A stretch of 64,000 nucleotides of DNA from positions 3,588,714 through 3,652,713 of the forward strand of contig JAQFVV010012506.1 of NCBI GenBank assembly GCA_028023455.1, in the 5' to 3' direction. The stretch comes from Epiperipatus broadwayi. Its lineage: Eukaryota > Onychophora > Udeonychophora > Euonychophora > Peripatidae. A program made the position numbers and the translations under genes. The notes under the pieces are model-generated. The model saw nothing but the letters and a program-made list of their open reading frames with translations, made no database searches and was not told where the DNA came from. Shown here in pieces: positions 46,619-57,959 of the stretch; the stretch's first letter is position 1; each line of letters opens with the position of its first letter.

Positions 46619-46984
46619 AACAACCTATTCTTAGGGTCTTATAATCATTGGCCCCACTTAAGTACTCCCCATTTAATGTATTCATTGTAATTATTAAACA
46701 ACAATTAGAAAACAATAAATTTCTTAAGAATAAGTTGAAAATATCAAGATCTATAGTTTGTCTCTTTCCTTTCAGAAACGAACTAAAAATTACTGATTTA
46801 TAATAAGATTAGCACAACCTAAATCAACCTATTCTTAGGGTCTTATAATCATTGGGCCCGCTTAAGTACTCCCCATTTAATGTATTTATTGTAATTGTTA
46901 AACAATAATTAGAAAACAATAAATTTCTTAAGAATAAGTTGAAAATATCAAGATCTATAGTTTGTCTCTTTCTTTTTCAGAAAC
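46619..46984. repeat. 204-bp tandem duplication interrupted by the Gypsy element
   Basis: AACCTATTCTTAGGGTCTTA occurs at 46,622 and 46,826 and the following 160 bp are nearly identical, ending in TTGTCTCTTTC(C/T)TTTCAGAAAC. The second copy is cut at 46,984 by the Gypsy insertion and continues at 52,546 with GAAACGAACTAAAAATT, exactly as the first copy does at 46,775. Confidence 0.85.
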
Positions 46985-47618
46985 TGTTATAGTCCTCCCT
47001 TCTCTCAGAAGTAGACTATTCCAGATGCCTCCTTATCTGATCAGATTAAGCATTGTTTGCCACAGGCCAATAGGCTGATGTATAGATAAAAGCATAGCCA
47101 ATGATTATTACAGGCCAATGAGCAACGATGCTTGCTGAATCCAAAGGTTTTCAATAAGATCAGGGATCTGGGTATAAATAGTCAGCCTTTTGTGAGGATC
47201 AGGGAAGAACGTGTCTAACCTGAACAGACTCTTTGTGTTCTCCCAGGAAAACTGCTAACCTAAACAGCAGCAAATATTCCCATTGATAGCACTACGCTAT
47301 TTAGTCTACGCAGCTAGGCAAGTCCCACAGAGACCGGATGCTGCTAAGACCACTCTCGGCTCGAGGCAAGCTGTCTTGTACAGCTGGAAGAGCCATACAC
47401 CCTACCCGTGAGGCAAGCCATCAGGTGTGGCTGGAAGTGGTAGGCAGAACCCAGAGTTTACGTTAAACTCCAATATTCAACTTGTAAATATTAACTTATC
47501 TATATTGTATTGTATATATTTGTATACAATAATAAATATATTAATAGTAATACTTGTTTCAGTATTATTTTACATTATTTACTGTTGGTTGGGTCTGTAA
47601 TCCAGACCAAACACAACA
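46985..47618 (+). repeat. 5' LTR (634 bp)
   Basis: It begins TGTTATAGTCCTCCC and ends ACACAACA. A TATA box TATAAATAG lies at 47,173-47,181 and a polyadenylation signal AATAAA at 47,531, so R should start near 47,205. It is 12 bp longer than the 3' LTR, mostly because of a TATATTGTATTG-type expansion near 47,500. Confidence 0.95.
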
Positions 47619-47622
47619 GATT

Positions 47623-47631
47623 TGGCGCAGT
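47623..47631 (+). other. Primer-binding site (TGGCGCAGT)
   Basis: Four bases after the LTR end, TGGCGCAGT fits the complement of a tRNA 3' end with CCA; animal tRNA-Ser of the GCAGTCGTGG type would give this sequence. The match is nine bases and then stops, so the primer assignment is tentative. Confidence 0.55.
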
Positions 47632-48077
47632 TTGACAAAAGATTTTTTTTCCCCACGGCTGGAAAAAGAAAAAACTTGGAAAACGTAAATACGCGAGTGC
47701 GCAATTATATAGACACTCGTAAGTTACGAAGCTGTGATTACTAAATCACACTTAAATACTGTCCAAGTAAAATACGTATTTATTAAACAGTGATTCTTAA
47801 AATCACTTATTTCTGGCAAAATAAAAAGTAAAATACACGAATAGTATTTACTAAACAGCCATTGTCAAAATCACTTATTTCTGGGAGGAAAAATAAAGTG
47901 ATCACAAACATGATTGGTGGTTCATAAACCAATCAAAATTGGCCTTTCTAAAAAAGACAGAAGCTCGCCCTAGCGGAGTAAAAAATCTGTCGAACATAAC
48001 CGTATCGAGTGGTTACTCGCAAATATACGGAAAAAATATTTTTCTCACGTGATAACAGAGAAAAATAAAATAAAAAA
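47632..48077 (+). other. Gypsy 5' leader
   Basis: Untranslated leader between the primer-binding site and the gag ATG. Two similar segments (GTAAAATACGTATTTATTAA at 47,767 and GTAAAATACACGAATAGTAT at 47,829, each followed by AAACAG and AATCACTTATTTCTGG) form a 60-bp imperfect direct repeat. Confidence 0.6.
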
Positions 48078-50891
48078 ATGGCTAATATAATTGGCTCGAT
48101 GGAAGCTTTTGATCCAGGGTTCCCTGAGAACTGGTCAAGCTACAAAGAGCGCCTAATTTTTTATATGCAGGCCAATCAGATCAAAAAGTCTGAAATAAAA
48201 TTAGCGACGCTGATAACTATAATCGGGTCGCAGACGTATAATATTTTAAAATCGCAAATTGGGTCAGAAACACTGGCTGACTTGAATTTTGAGAAGGCGT
48301 TGGCGATTCTCACAGAATATTTTTCCCCCAAACCGCTAACAATAATGCAGAGATATTATTTCAATCTCTGTACGCAAGCTGAGGGTGAAAAAGCTAGAGA
48401 ATTCACAATGCGAATCCGGACATTAGCACTCACGTGCGATTTTAAAGAGTTCTTAAATGAAGCACTACGTGATTGTTTCATTTGTGGCATGAACGATCAT
48501 AATTTAAGACTCAAACTATTAATGACACCGGATATAGACTTTGAAAAGGCTGTAGCTCAAGCCACGCTGGCAGAATCTATAGTGTGTCAAGCAAAGCCAT
48601 TACAAAAAATAAATTATACTGTTCAAAAATTTGAACAGAAGGCTGAGTCTGACAAACACTCAGTTAGCTCAACAACAACAACAACAATGAGTCTAAAGCA
48701 TTGTTATAGATGCGATGAACCGATCCACGTGCAAACAGAATGTCCACATCTCCATACTGTGTGCTCATTTTGCAAGCGAGTCGGTCATATAAGAGCGGCA
48801 TGTCTAAACTTAAAAAGACAAACAGCCAATATGAGAATGGAAAAAACCATTCCAAAAAACAACAAAGGCAACTATAAGAAAAATAAACAAGTTGCCAGTA
48901 TAAATCACATTAAGGACAATCAGTCTGGATTTATACATAGTATTATGATTAATGATATGCCAGTGAGAATGGAACTAGACACAGGGTCTGCAGTGTCTAT
49001 TGTTTCAAAAAAGACTTGGGCTATCATTAATAAAAATAATAAATATAATCTGCATCCTAGCACTAGGACTATAACAGATTATCAGGGTAAAAAAATAAAA
49101 CTCTTGGGTCAGACAAGAGTTAAAATAACTATGCCTAACAAAACTATACACCTACCACTGTTAGTGGCATCAGGTGATCACAGCAACTTGTTAGGCCATG
49201 ACTGGTTCAGTCACTTAGGCTTTGCAGTGTCAAAGGTGAACCAGATCACAACATTAGCTAAATTAAAGGCTGAATACCCTGAAGTGGTCAAAAAAGATCT
49301 AGGTCTGTATCTAGGACCACCAATTCAGTTATCACTGAATAAAGAGATAAAACCGATCAGTTGTCGAAGCAGATCACTGCCACTGGCCTTGAGAGCTGAA
49401 GTTGAGTTAGAGCTTGAAAGGTGGGAGGCAGAAGGGATAATAGAGCCTATATCATACTCAGAATGGGCCACCCCAATAGTCCCAATCATCAAAGAAAATG
49501 GTGATGTGCAGATATGTGGAGATTATCGATGCACGATTAACAAAGCACTAGCATCGAATAATTATCCACCACCATCAGTTAAGCAAATCCTATCCACACT
49601 GTCAGGTGGAAGGGTTTTTACTAAAATTGACTTGAAACATGCATATTTGCAGCTACCAGTCAATGATCAGGCAGCAAGAGCATTGTCAATAATAACTCAT
49701 AAAGGCTTATTTAAAATGAACCGGTTACCTTTTGGTATATCGGTCACCCCAGCAATATTCCAGAGAGTCATGGATCAACTGGCTGCAGGAATACCAGGGG
49801 CCCTACCATACTTTGATGATTTCTTACTGGTGGCTTGGACTCCAGAGCTACTCTGGAGTTCCAAAAAAAAACTCCTTGACAAGTTCAAAGCAGCAGGCAT
49901 AAGAATAAACTTAGATAAGTGCATATTTGAAGCCAAAGAACTGGAGTTTCTGGGATTTAGGATAGATGCAAGTGGCATTCATCCTACCCAAAAGAAAGTT
50001 ATGGCAATTAAAAAAGCCAAAACACCAAGTAACAAGAAAGAATTACAGTCCTTTTTAGGACTTGTAAATTACTATGAGGGGTTTTTATATCACAAAACAG
50101 AGGCAGCTGAACCACTGTACAGGCTACTAGATAAAAAAACAGTCTGGAAGTGGGACAGCAATCATGATAATGCCTTTGAAAAAATGAAAACCCTTATATC
50201 TGAGAAAGTGGTGCTGGCACACTTTGACCCTGAAAGAGTGCTGGTACTGACATGCGATGCTTCACCAGTAGGAACAGGTGCAGTGTTGACCCATAGGAAT
50301 GATGATGGGTCACTCTCCCCTATTGCCTTTACATCAAAGTGTCTCTCAAAGGCAGAAAAAAATTATGCCCAGATTGATAGAGAGGCTCTGGCCTTAATCA
50401 ATGGCATTAAAAAATTTCATGACTATCTTTATGGGAGATCATTCATACTGCAAACAGATCATAGACCCCTATTGGGTATCTTTGCAGCTGAAAAAGGAAT
50501 CCCTCAGCATGTCTCACCATGTATGCTGAGGTGGTTCAACTTCTTATCAGGATATGATTTTATGCTACACTACATTGAGGGAAAACAGATTCCTCATGTT
50601 GATGCATTAAGTCGTTTGCCTGCAGAATCTGCAGACAGGCTGATTACTACAGATCAGTCAGTTAACATGATTGATTTGGGGACAAACACACCACTGAACA
50701 GTAAATTAGTGGCTAAGTGGACCACAAATGACCCTGGGTTCCAAAGAATTAAAAAATGGATCCAGCAGGGGTGGCCAAATAAAAAACCAGAGGAGTTGCA
50801 TCCAGCCTACTGGACCCGAAGGCTGGAGCTCTCAATTGAAAAGGGATGTATTATCTGGGGATCCAGAGTAGTGATCCCCCTAGCTGGATGA
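48078..50891 (+). CDS. Gypsy gag-pol: gag, zinc knuckles, protease, RT, RNase H
   Basis: A 937-residue frame from ATG 48078 to a TGA at 50,889. Residues 1-200 are the capsid-like gag region (FPENWSSYKERLIFYMQ, then a retrotransposon gag fold). Two CCHC knuckles lie at about 209-247, both C-x2-C-x4-H-x4-C. The protease active site is MELDTGSAVSIVS near 298-310. RT runs from about 430: WATPIVPIIKENGDVQICGD, IDLKHAYLQLPV, RLPFGISVTPAIFQ and the catalytic YFDD near 578, where Phe replaces the commoner Ile/Val. RNase H follows (LTCDASPVGTGAVL, DREALALINGI, LQTDHRPLLGIF, PHVDALSRLP). gag and pol are fused in one frame without the usual frameshift. The stop falls just before the integrase zinc domain; the frame reopens directly after it. 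Confidence 0.93.
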   Translation: MANIIGSMEAFDPGFPENWSSYKERLIFYMQANQIKKSEIKLATLITIIGSQTYNILKSQIGSETLADLNFEKALAILTEYFSPKPLTIMQRYYFNLCTQAEGEKAREFTMRIRTLALTCDFKEFLNEALRDCFICGMNDHNLRLKLLMTPDIDFEKAVAQATLAESIVCQAKPLQKINYTVQKFEQKAESDKHSVSSTTTTTMSLKHCYRCDEPIHVQTECPHLHTVCSFCKRVGHIRAACLNLKRQTANMRMEKTIPKNNKGNYKKNKQVASINHIKDNQSGFIHSIMINDMPVRMELDTGSAVSIVSKKTWAIINKNNKYNLHPSTRTITDYQGKKIKLLGQTRVKITMPNKTIHLPLLVASGDHSNLLGHDWFSHLGFAVSKVNQITTLAKLKAEYPEVVKKDLGLYLGPPIQLSLNKEIKPISCRSRSLPLALRAEVELELERWEAEGIIEPISYSEWATPIVPIIKENGDVQICGDYRCTINKALASNNYPPPSVKQILSTLSGGRVFTKIDLKHAYLQLPVNDQAARALSIITHKGLFKMNRLPFGISVTPAIFQRVMDQLAAGIPGALPYFDDFLLVAWTPELLWSSKKKLLDKFKAAGIRINLDKCIFEAKELEFLGFRIDASGIHPTQKKVMAIKKAKTPSNKKELQSFLGLVNYYEGFLYHKTEAAEPLYRLLDKKTVWKWDSNHDNAFEKMKTLISEKVVLAHFDPERVLVLTCDASPVGTGAVLTHRNDDGSLSPIAFTSKCLSKAEKNYAQIDREALALINGIKKFHDYLYGRSFILQTDHRPLLGIFAAEKGIPQHVSPCMLRWFNFLSGYDFMLHYIEGKQIPHVDALSRLPAESADRLITTDQSVNMIDLGTNTPLNSKLVAKWTTNDPGFQRIKKWIQQGWPNKKPEELHPAYWTRRLELSIEKGCIIWGSRVVIPLAG

Positions 50892-51899
50892 TCCCAAGTG
50901 CTCGACCTGTTGCATAATGGGCATCCAGGGATAGTCCGGATGAAGATGCTCGCAAGGGCATATGTATGGTGGCCAACTTTGGACACAGAGATTAAGTCTA
51001 AAGTCCACCACTGCTGGCATTGCAAAATGAATCAAAACATGCCAGCAAAAGATAAAACAGTTCACTGGCCTAAACCTGAAGGCCCCTGGACGAGACTCCA
51101 TGTGGACCATGCTGGCCCATGGAAAGGCAAACTACTATTAGTAGTAGTTGATTCATATTCTAAGTGGCTGGAAGTAGTGGAAGTTCCATCACTCCAGACC
51201 ACTGCAACAATAGAAGCTCTTAGAAGGCTATTTGCTACACATGGCCTTCCTAGAATGATAGTCTCAGATAATGGCACAGCATTCACTGCAGTAGCCTTTA
51301 AAAACTTTTGTGACAATAATGGCATTGAGCTAGTCTTCAGCCCACCATTTCACCCTGAAAGCAATGGCCAGGCTGAGAGATTGGTGCAAGAGACCAAAAA
51401 ATTGCTCACAAAGATCGACACAGGAAGCTGGAACACCCGTATTGCCAGAATGTTATTAACTCAGCACTCTACACTGAGTACTGCAACCGGAAAAACTCCA
51501 GCTGAACTACTGTGTAATAGAACTTTGCGAACCAACTTGTCAGCTCTGATACCTGAGCCAAATGATGAAAAACAAGAAAAGGACAAAACTACCAAATTAC
51601 AAATAGGGACTAATGTTCTATGCAGAATGTATAGCGGATCCGTTAAATGGATCCCAGCAGTCGTAATCCAACAAAAAGGACTTCACACCATTTTAGTGGA
51701 AACAGCAGATGGATGTCAACATCATCGCCATCGAGATCAACTGAGACTGGATTATACTGATGCAGCCACAAGGAATGAAGCTCCAGAGACATGCAGTACA
51801 AGCAAGGAGGACCAACAAACTGAAGACAACAGCAAACCAGAACCAGCACCAAAGCGCTTTAGTCATCCTCCAGCACACCTGCATGACTATGTTCTCTAG
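50892..51899 (+). pseudogene. Gypsy integrase, cut off from pol by one stop codon
   Basis: Directly after the TGA at 50,889-50,891, in the same frame, an open stretch of about 336 codons carries the integrase. The HHCC zinc module spans HNGHPGIVRM to HHCWHCKMNQ; the core has the three acidic catalytic sites in LHVDHAGPW, IVSDNGTAF and ESNGQAERLV with the usual D-D-35-E order; a GPY/F-like segment (VKWIPAVVIQQKG) follows, then a hydrophilic tail. No ATG starts the segment upstream of the zinc module, so it is the separated end of the polyprotein rather than a second gene. It would process and insert the cDNA; readthrough of the stop cannot be excluded. Confidence 0.85.
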
Positions 51900-51910
51900 G
51901 GTAAATTTTA

Positions 51911-51923
51911 GCCAGGGGAGGGA
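51911..51923 (+). other. Polypurine tract
   Basis: GCCAGGGGAGGGA immediately precedes the TG of the 3' LTR, the expected place for the plus-strand primer. Confidence 0.85.
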
Positions 51924-52545
51924 TGTTATAGTCCTCCCTTCTCTCAGAAGTAGACTATTCCAGATGCCTCCTTATCTGATCGGATTAAGCATTGTTTGCC
52001 ACAGGCCAATAGGCTGATGTATAGATAACAACATAGCCAATGATTATTACAGGCCAATAAGCAACAATGCTTGCTGAATCCAAAGGTTTTCAATAAGGTC
52101 AGGGATCTGGGTATAAATAGTCAGCCTTTTGTGAGGAATCAGGGAAGAACGTGTCTAACCTGAAAAGACTCTTTGCGTTCTCCCAGGGAAGCTCTGCTAA
52201 CCTAAACAGCAGCAAGTATTCCCATTGATAGCACTACGCTATTTAGTCTACGCAGCTAGGCAAGTCCCACAGAGACCGGACGCTGCTAAGACCACTCTCG
52301 GCTCGAGGCAAGCTGTCTTGTACAGCTGGAAGAGCCATACACCCTAACCATGAGGCAAGCCATCAGGTGTGGCTGGAAGCGGTAGGCAGAATCCAGAGTT
52401 TACGTTAAACTCCAATATTCAACTTGTAAATATTAACTTGTATATATTGTATATAATAATAAATATATTAATAGTAATACTTGTTTCAGTATTATTTTAC
52501 ATTATTTACTGTTGGTTGGGTCTGTAATCCAGACCAAACACAACA
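51924..52545 (+). repeat. 3' LTR (622 bp)
   Basis: Same ends as the 5' LTR; TATA box at 52,112-52,120 and AATAAA at 52,458. Differences from the 5' LTR are mainly transitions (for example GATCAG to GATCGG, CCGGATGC to CCGGACGC) and two small indels. Confidence 0.95.
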
Positions 52546-52550
52546 GAAAC

Positions 52551-54569
52551 GAACTAAAAATTGCTGATATGTATTAGTTGTCACTTAATGATAAAAGTTT
52601 CTTAGGAATCTTTTGTTTTTAAAACATATTGGCATTTGTAATTATATTTTGGACTGCCATTTAAACTTTTTTATATACATTCATCTGTTAATAATAGTAT
52701 TCAGTTAAAAGTTAAATGTATTTGAAAAATAAATAAAGTCTGAATTTTTCTAAAGCCATTTAACAATTTCAGATGATGGAAATAGTCCACCATATTATTG
52801 CAGTGAAATGTTATTGCATACTTTCAGACAAAAACTTTGTTCTGGCATTTTGCTAACTATGGAAAATGCTTGGAAATGCAAGGCATTTCTGGTTCTTTTT
52901 TTTTTTTTTTTTTTTTCATGAATAAATTAAAGGATATAATAAAGATGTGGAATGTATTTCTTTTAGATCATATTAAAATAATACTGTCATTTGTCAACAA
53001 ATATCAATTAGATCTATAAATGTTTGTCTGTGTGTATGTATGTCAATAATTTAGCTTGCATATCCTATCAAATAATCATTATTCAAAAACATAAATGAAA
53101 AGCAAGTATAAAAGAATTTTAGTGCTATTGTTTTTTTAATGGGAAATCCAGTTTCATAAATGATTTCATCCTGAAATGAATGTAGATAGATATATATGTA
53201 TATTAACTGAAGTTTAAGAAATCATCCTTATTTTGATTTTTAAATTTACACGTGAGTTTGGCTTTTTGATAGTAATTGATATATATATTTTTTAATTTAA
53301 TATAAAATTCATTAGCAGAACATTTGATTATTTGCTTCCTGGAGTATGTGGGAAGGATAAAAGTTGCTGATAAATCTATTTCATCTAAGATTATGGTTTA
53401 TTTGATTTGCAGTTCTAGTAAGATAATTTTTTCAGCTTCTTGGTAAATGTTTGTTTTTCTGTTTTTACTGGTATAAATAATATATATCACTAAATGTTAT
53501 CAGTCATAATTAATCCTTTCTAGAGCAAAGATTTTTTTTCCTGTGCTTTTTCATTGATCTTTATATTTTCATTAAACTTCTTTAATTTATTTTAATTGTC
53601 CTGCATAATTTGGTGCAAAGTTGCAGATTGGTGATCTTATCATCTTTGGATTGATCCCACTTCTGATGCTTAAACTTTTTGTGCACGCCTAAGCAATAAT
53701 GCCACTATTTGATTTAATAATAATTAATTCATTTTAAATAAGATTTTTTCTGGAGAGTCAATTGAGTCAATTTTTTTTGTCTATTCACTTATTTTTTTTT
53801 TTTCATTATAATTTTATCTTCCTTTTTTTTTTTTTATACTAATTGCATTTTTTTAAATTCCAAATTTTGATTCACAGCATTAAATTAATCATTTAAAACA
53901 TTTACTAATCTTTACAGCCATCTTAAGTTATGTGTTTTATCATTGATTATCATCTTGTTAAATGCCTAGCCTTTTTAAAAAATGTTCAACCTTGCATTAA
54001 AACCATGAATACTGCTTTGATATCACAGTCATTCTTTTTTTGAAATCTATATTTTTTTATTCCAGCATATTTCTTACAAATTTTGCTGCATTACTAGTTC
54101 CTCCCTACCTTACATGAGAGTGGTGGAGTGAAAATTATACTGGAAATATTCATTATTGAATAATGTCTAGTCTAATGAATGACCAATAAAAATGTATTAA
54201 TATATTTTCAGTAAGTGATTTGTGTCAAAGTTGTGACGGCAGCATGTTTGATACTTATTAAGAGATTGTGGTCTGAGAGAACTGATGAGTGCTGGTTCAG
54301 TACAAAATGTCCATCTTGGAGATCATCAATCTTTTTCACATGTGTTTGGACATATGTTTATGATTATATCCCTTCACAAAATGTTAAAAGTGGAAGGAAA
54401 CCAATCTCTACCTTGCATTAGAATAGTATAATGAAAATTACATTACAGAAATATTATTCATTATTAGATCATCTCTAATCTAGTGAATTTCTAATAAAAA
54501 TTACTTGGCAATCCTTGTTTTATTTTAGACTTACCCTTTATTTTGCAGCCTTAAGTCAATACAAGCAAG
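52551..54569. other. AT-rich stretch, no gene recognised
   Basis: The first 20 bases complete the host 204-bp duplication. A T22 run at about 52,896-52,917 and other T-runs (53,791; 53,824) are present. The 68-codon frame at 54215-54421 has no motif, although 54,200-54,420 is slightly less AT-rich. Confidence 0.4.
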
Positions 54570-54950
54570 ATTAACTGTAATTAAAACAGGCAAAACTCTC
54601 CATACAGTAGTGACACTCAGTGCAAGCCAGAGTAATCAATGGATGCCTGAAGGCCTGTGCATAAAATCCCTACCTAGTGCCTACTCATCCAATAACCCCA
54701 GACTAGTTTCTAGCTTATGGCTTTCATCAGTGAAGAGACTTGAATTTGAGATCACTGCACCTAGATCTTAGGATCTAATGCAATCCTCCAGCAGCCACCT
54801 TTTATCTCTACTGAACTACAAAACTCTGAGCTTAAAATTGAAAATGCAATATTTTCAATCCTAGCTCATTAGCTTATATAGGTCTGAACTCAGTTCAGTA
54901 CTCATTCCTTTTTAATGTCTTTTGTTCTTTAATAAACTATCCTATTAGGC
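54570..54950 (+). repeat. Dispersed repeat family E, copy 1
   Basis: AATTAAAACAGGCAAAACTC, then GTGCAAGCCAGAGTAATCAA, CCCCAGACTAGTTTCTAGCT and CTGCACCTAGATCTTAGGAT mark this unit. The same blocks in the same order form 63,685-64,000. It is less AT-rich than its surroundings and non-coding. Confidence 0.8.
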
Positions 54951-54960
54951 AGGATTGATA

Positions 54961-55224
54961 TTAAACCACTAAACATTACATGATCACCATTTCTTATGCT
55001 TGCTCATAGTTATTAAAACAGGCAAACCTCTCCATACAGTAGTGCCACTCAGTGCAAGCCAGAGTAATCATAATCAATGAACACCAATATGCACAAGCCT
55101 TCTGGCGTTCATTGATTACTCTGGCTTGCATTGAGTGGGACTACTGTATGGAGAGTTTGGCTGTTTTAATAACAGTTATGAGCAAGCATAAGAAATGGTG
55201 ATGATGTAATGTTTGGTGGTTTAA
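54961..55224. repeat. Foldback of family E ends
   Basis: TTAAACCACTAAACATTACA on the left and GTAATGTTTGGTGGTTTAA on the right bound a palindrome with arms of about 110 bp that contain the family E end (TTATGCTTGCTCATA, AACAGGCAAAC, CAGTGCAAGCCAGAGTAATC) in opposite orientations. It abuts copy 1, so three family E ends lie within 650 bp. Confidence 0.8.
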
Positions 55225-57959
55225 GATTAATTGTAACAAGAGAGTATCATTATCTTGCTTCCAAATTTTGTTTCTTTAATTTTATTTATTTAACCGACGC
55301 AAGTCTTCCAAATAAATGTAAGTATATATCTCTCTTTTTTCTCTCTTTCCTCTATATGTTCTTATAGTTTACTAAAATTTGTTTTCAAAACTGTCTTCTA
55401 GTTGAATGGATGTTATCTATAAATTCATGGATATTGATGTAAAAAATAAAATATTCAAATTTAAAAATAGCATTTATTTTATAAATTGTTATATTCGAAT
55501 CTAAATCTTTAAACAATATTTTTTAAAACTGTGAAAATAATTTTGAAAAAATCGCATTCCTAATATGCATATTTCTCTTTATCTTGATTTTTTCAGTAAC
55601 TTCCTGTAGCTTTTGCCGTTCTCAAGTTTCATTTCCTGTTAAAGGCTTTGTTGATCAATTAGAAAGATATGTATAATATCTACAATAAACGTAATCAAAA
55701 AATTGTTGATGTGTAAGATATTTATTTTTTAAAATCTTACTGACATTATAAAAGGAAAAAAATGAAAATAAATGTCCATTGGAAAATAAAAAATATATTA
55801 AAAATTTTGTCTTTTTCCGATATCTTTATTTATTTGTTTGAAGGATAGTATCATTTGAATAAAGATTTTTAAATATATACATTTGAATAATGTGAAAAAA
55901 GAGAGGAAGTTAAATTAGTATGAAATGCGATTGAAATTTATAATAATATTCTAAATCTTTAAGTTTGAAGTTTATATTTAGGCCAATATTAATGAAACAA
56001 TCTCTTACTTAAATAATTATTAATATTCTTGATATGTTTATTTTAAATAAGGTAAATAGTCATTGGGAATCTATAAGAGTAATGCACTTGTGAATTAAAT
56101 TATAAAAAAATTATCTAATTCCAAGAGATTTTAACTTTTCTCAAAAAAGAAATGTATTACACGATAAATAATATATACACGCGTACATTAAGTAAAGCTT
56201 GTTCAATAATTTAAAATAAATATGCTAAGTATACACAATTAACAAGAAGATTCTTTCTTGTTGATTGCATGAAAGTATTAAACAAGATTTTCTTAGTATA
56301 AGTGTTGTATGTATTATTATAGTGAAAAAAGTTATCTGTAACTACAAAATAGTGGAATTTTAATCTTAAAATTGATGAGAGGTTAAAGATATTTTGGCCA
56401 TTTCAGTTTAAATAAATTTCAATAACAAAAGTAAGACCATTTCCAATAATACAGTCTGGTGATAAAATATCTTAAAATGTCAAAAAAAAATATTGTAATA
56501 AAAATAAATTGATATGTGTGCAAAATATAGTTTGTAAAGTTTGAGATTCTAAAGGTTTTATTTGCTAGTGTAATCTTTTTGAAAACCAAAACTATTTTTT
56601 ATAAGTACTGTATAAAATGTATTATATATAACTGTTTTTTATTCTCCTGAAAAGCATACAAGGTTTAGGGAGTTTAAAAAAGTGTTACAAATTAAAGATT
56701 TAAATTCTATATAAAAAAAAAAATAACAACTTAGCATTCTGATAATTAAGAAAGATTTCCAATAGAGAAGAATAATTATCTAAGCTTATTATAATAGATT
56801 TTATGCCTCACAAACTGCAAACATTGGAGATGGTTATATATTTATTAATACTGTAGTATATTATAATTTATTATGATAAACTCATTAAAGTTTGTCATTA
56901 GCTGTTTAACAGTATTTTAATAATTCTTATTTTTTTTACTTTTATATAATCTTCTACTTCTGAACATCTATTTTTTTTATCTTTGTGTGTTTCTGAAACT
57001 AGAACTGAAATAAACTTATATTTGAACAGAAAAGTGACGGTATTAGCAAGTTCTATTTTCCCTTCTCTAGTTCTGTCATTCAGCGTTGTTCTGTTATTTT
57101 TATTAAAATAATTAATCTCATTTTGCAATTTTATTGCATTATCTTTCAATTAAATTGTCTTCATGTTTATTTTGAAATTCATGTTGGACGCCTGACTTAA
57201 TTTTTTTTTTTAGTTACAATTTTCATTTCTTGTTTTGATGAGGCAATATTAGACTGCTTAAATTAGAATTCAGGATATTGTATATATTTGCATATGTAGA
57301 TTGGTATCAAAAAGTATTTTATCAACTTTTTATCTATCAGTAATATCTGATTATGTACCTTGAAAAGGAAATTAGAATTCAGAAAATGAATTAGAAAAAA
57401 TAGAACCAATCTTTAGGCAGAAATTCTAGACGATGATGATATATATATATTGCAGCTGCAGAAGTTTGTTGTTAACTGAAAGAAAATATTTGAGTCCTTT
57501 TTGAAGCTTTAAAGAAATCAAGCAAGGCAAATTCTTAATGTTCATACCATACATTCTTATCATTACAGTTGTTATTGTTATGTAATTATTCATATAGTAA
57601 ATGAATATTCATGGGTTAATTACCAACAGGCATCAACCGGTGTGATAGTTTTTAACTAAAATATCAATTGAGTTTTTTTGAAGGTGTAATGAATATGTCA
57701 ATGACTCTTTTTTATATAGATATTTACAATCATAATAGAAAAAACTAAATTATGACCCTTATTTTGATTAAGTTGTTACATCATTAGTCAAGACAATGGT
57801 CACAGCCAAAGGCAGACAGTGCTACAAATCTTATTATAGACCCATGTTGCCATTTGTTGATGATATTTAATTTAATTCCTTAAAACTGCAGATTGTTTTC
57901 AAGAGAATGATGATTTCATAAATTGGAATAATTGTTCTAATATTAAATACATTATCATT
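55225..57959. other. AT-rich stretch, no gene recognised
   Basis: About 2.7 kb without coding evidence; the 83-codon minus frame at 56898-57149 is asparagine/lysine-rich and looks spurious. A (TA)n tract lies at 57,440-57,450. Confidence 0.4.

Larger units (their letters stand above)
46985..52545 (+). mobile_element. Near-complete Ty3/Gypsy LTR retrotransposon
   Basis: A 5.56-kb element bounded by LTRs starting TGTTATAGTCC and ending CAAACACAACA, with a perfect 5-bp target duplication GAAAC (46,980-46,984 and 52,546-52,550). Inside are a primer-binding site, one gag-pol frame interrupted by a single in-frame stop, and a polypurine tract. The LTRs differ at roughly 3 per cent of positions plus a few short indels, so the insertion is not brand new. 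The gag-pol fusion, the Asp-Thr-Gly protease and the integrase close to the 3' LTR fit the Mag-like branch of Gypsy elements, which is inference. No envelope gene is present. Confidence 0.95.
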
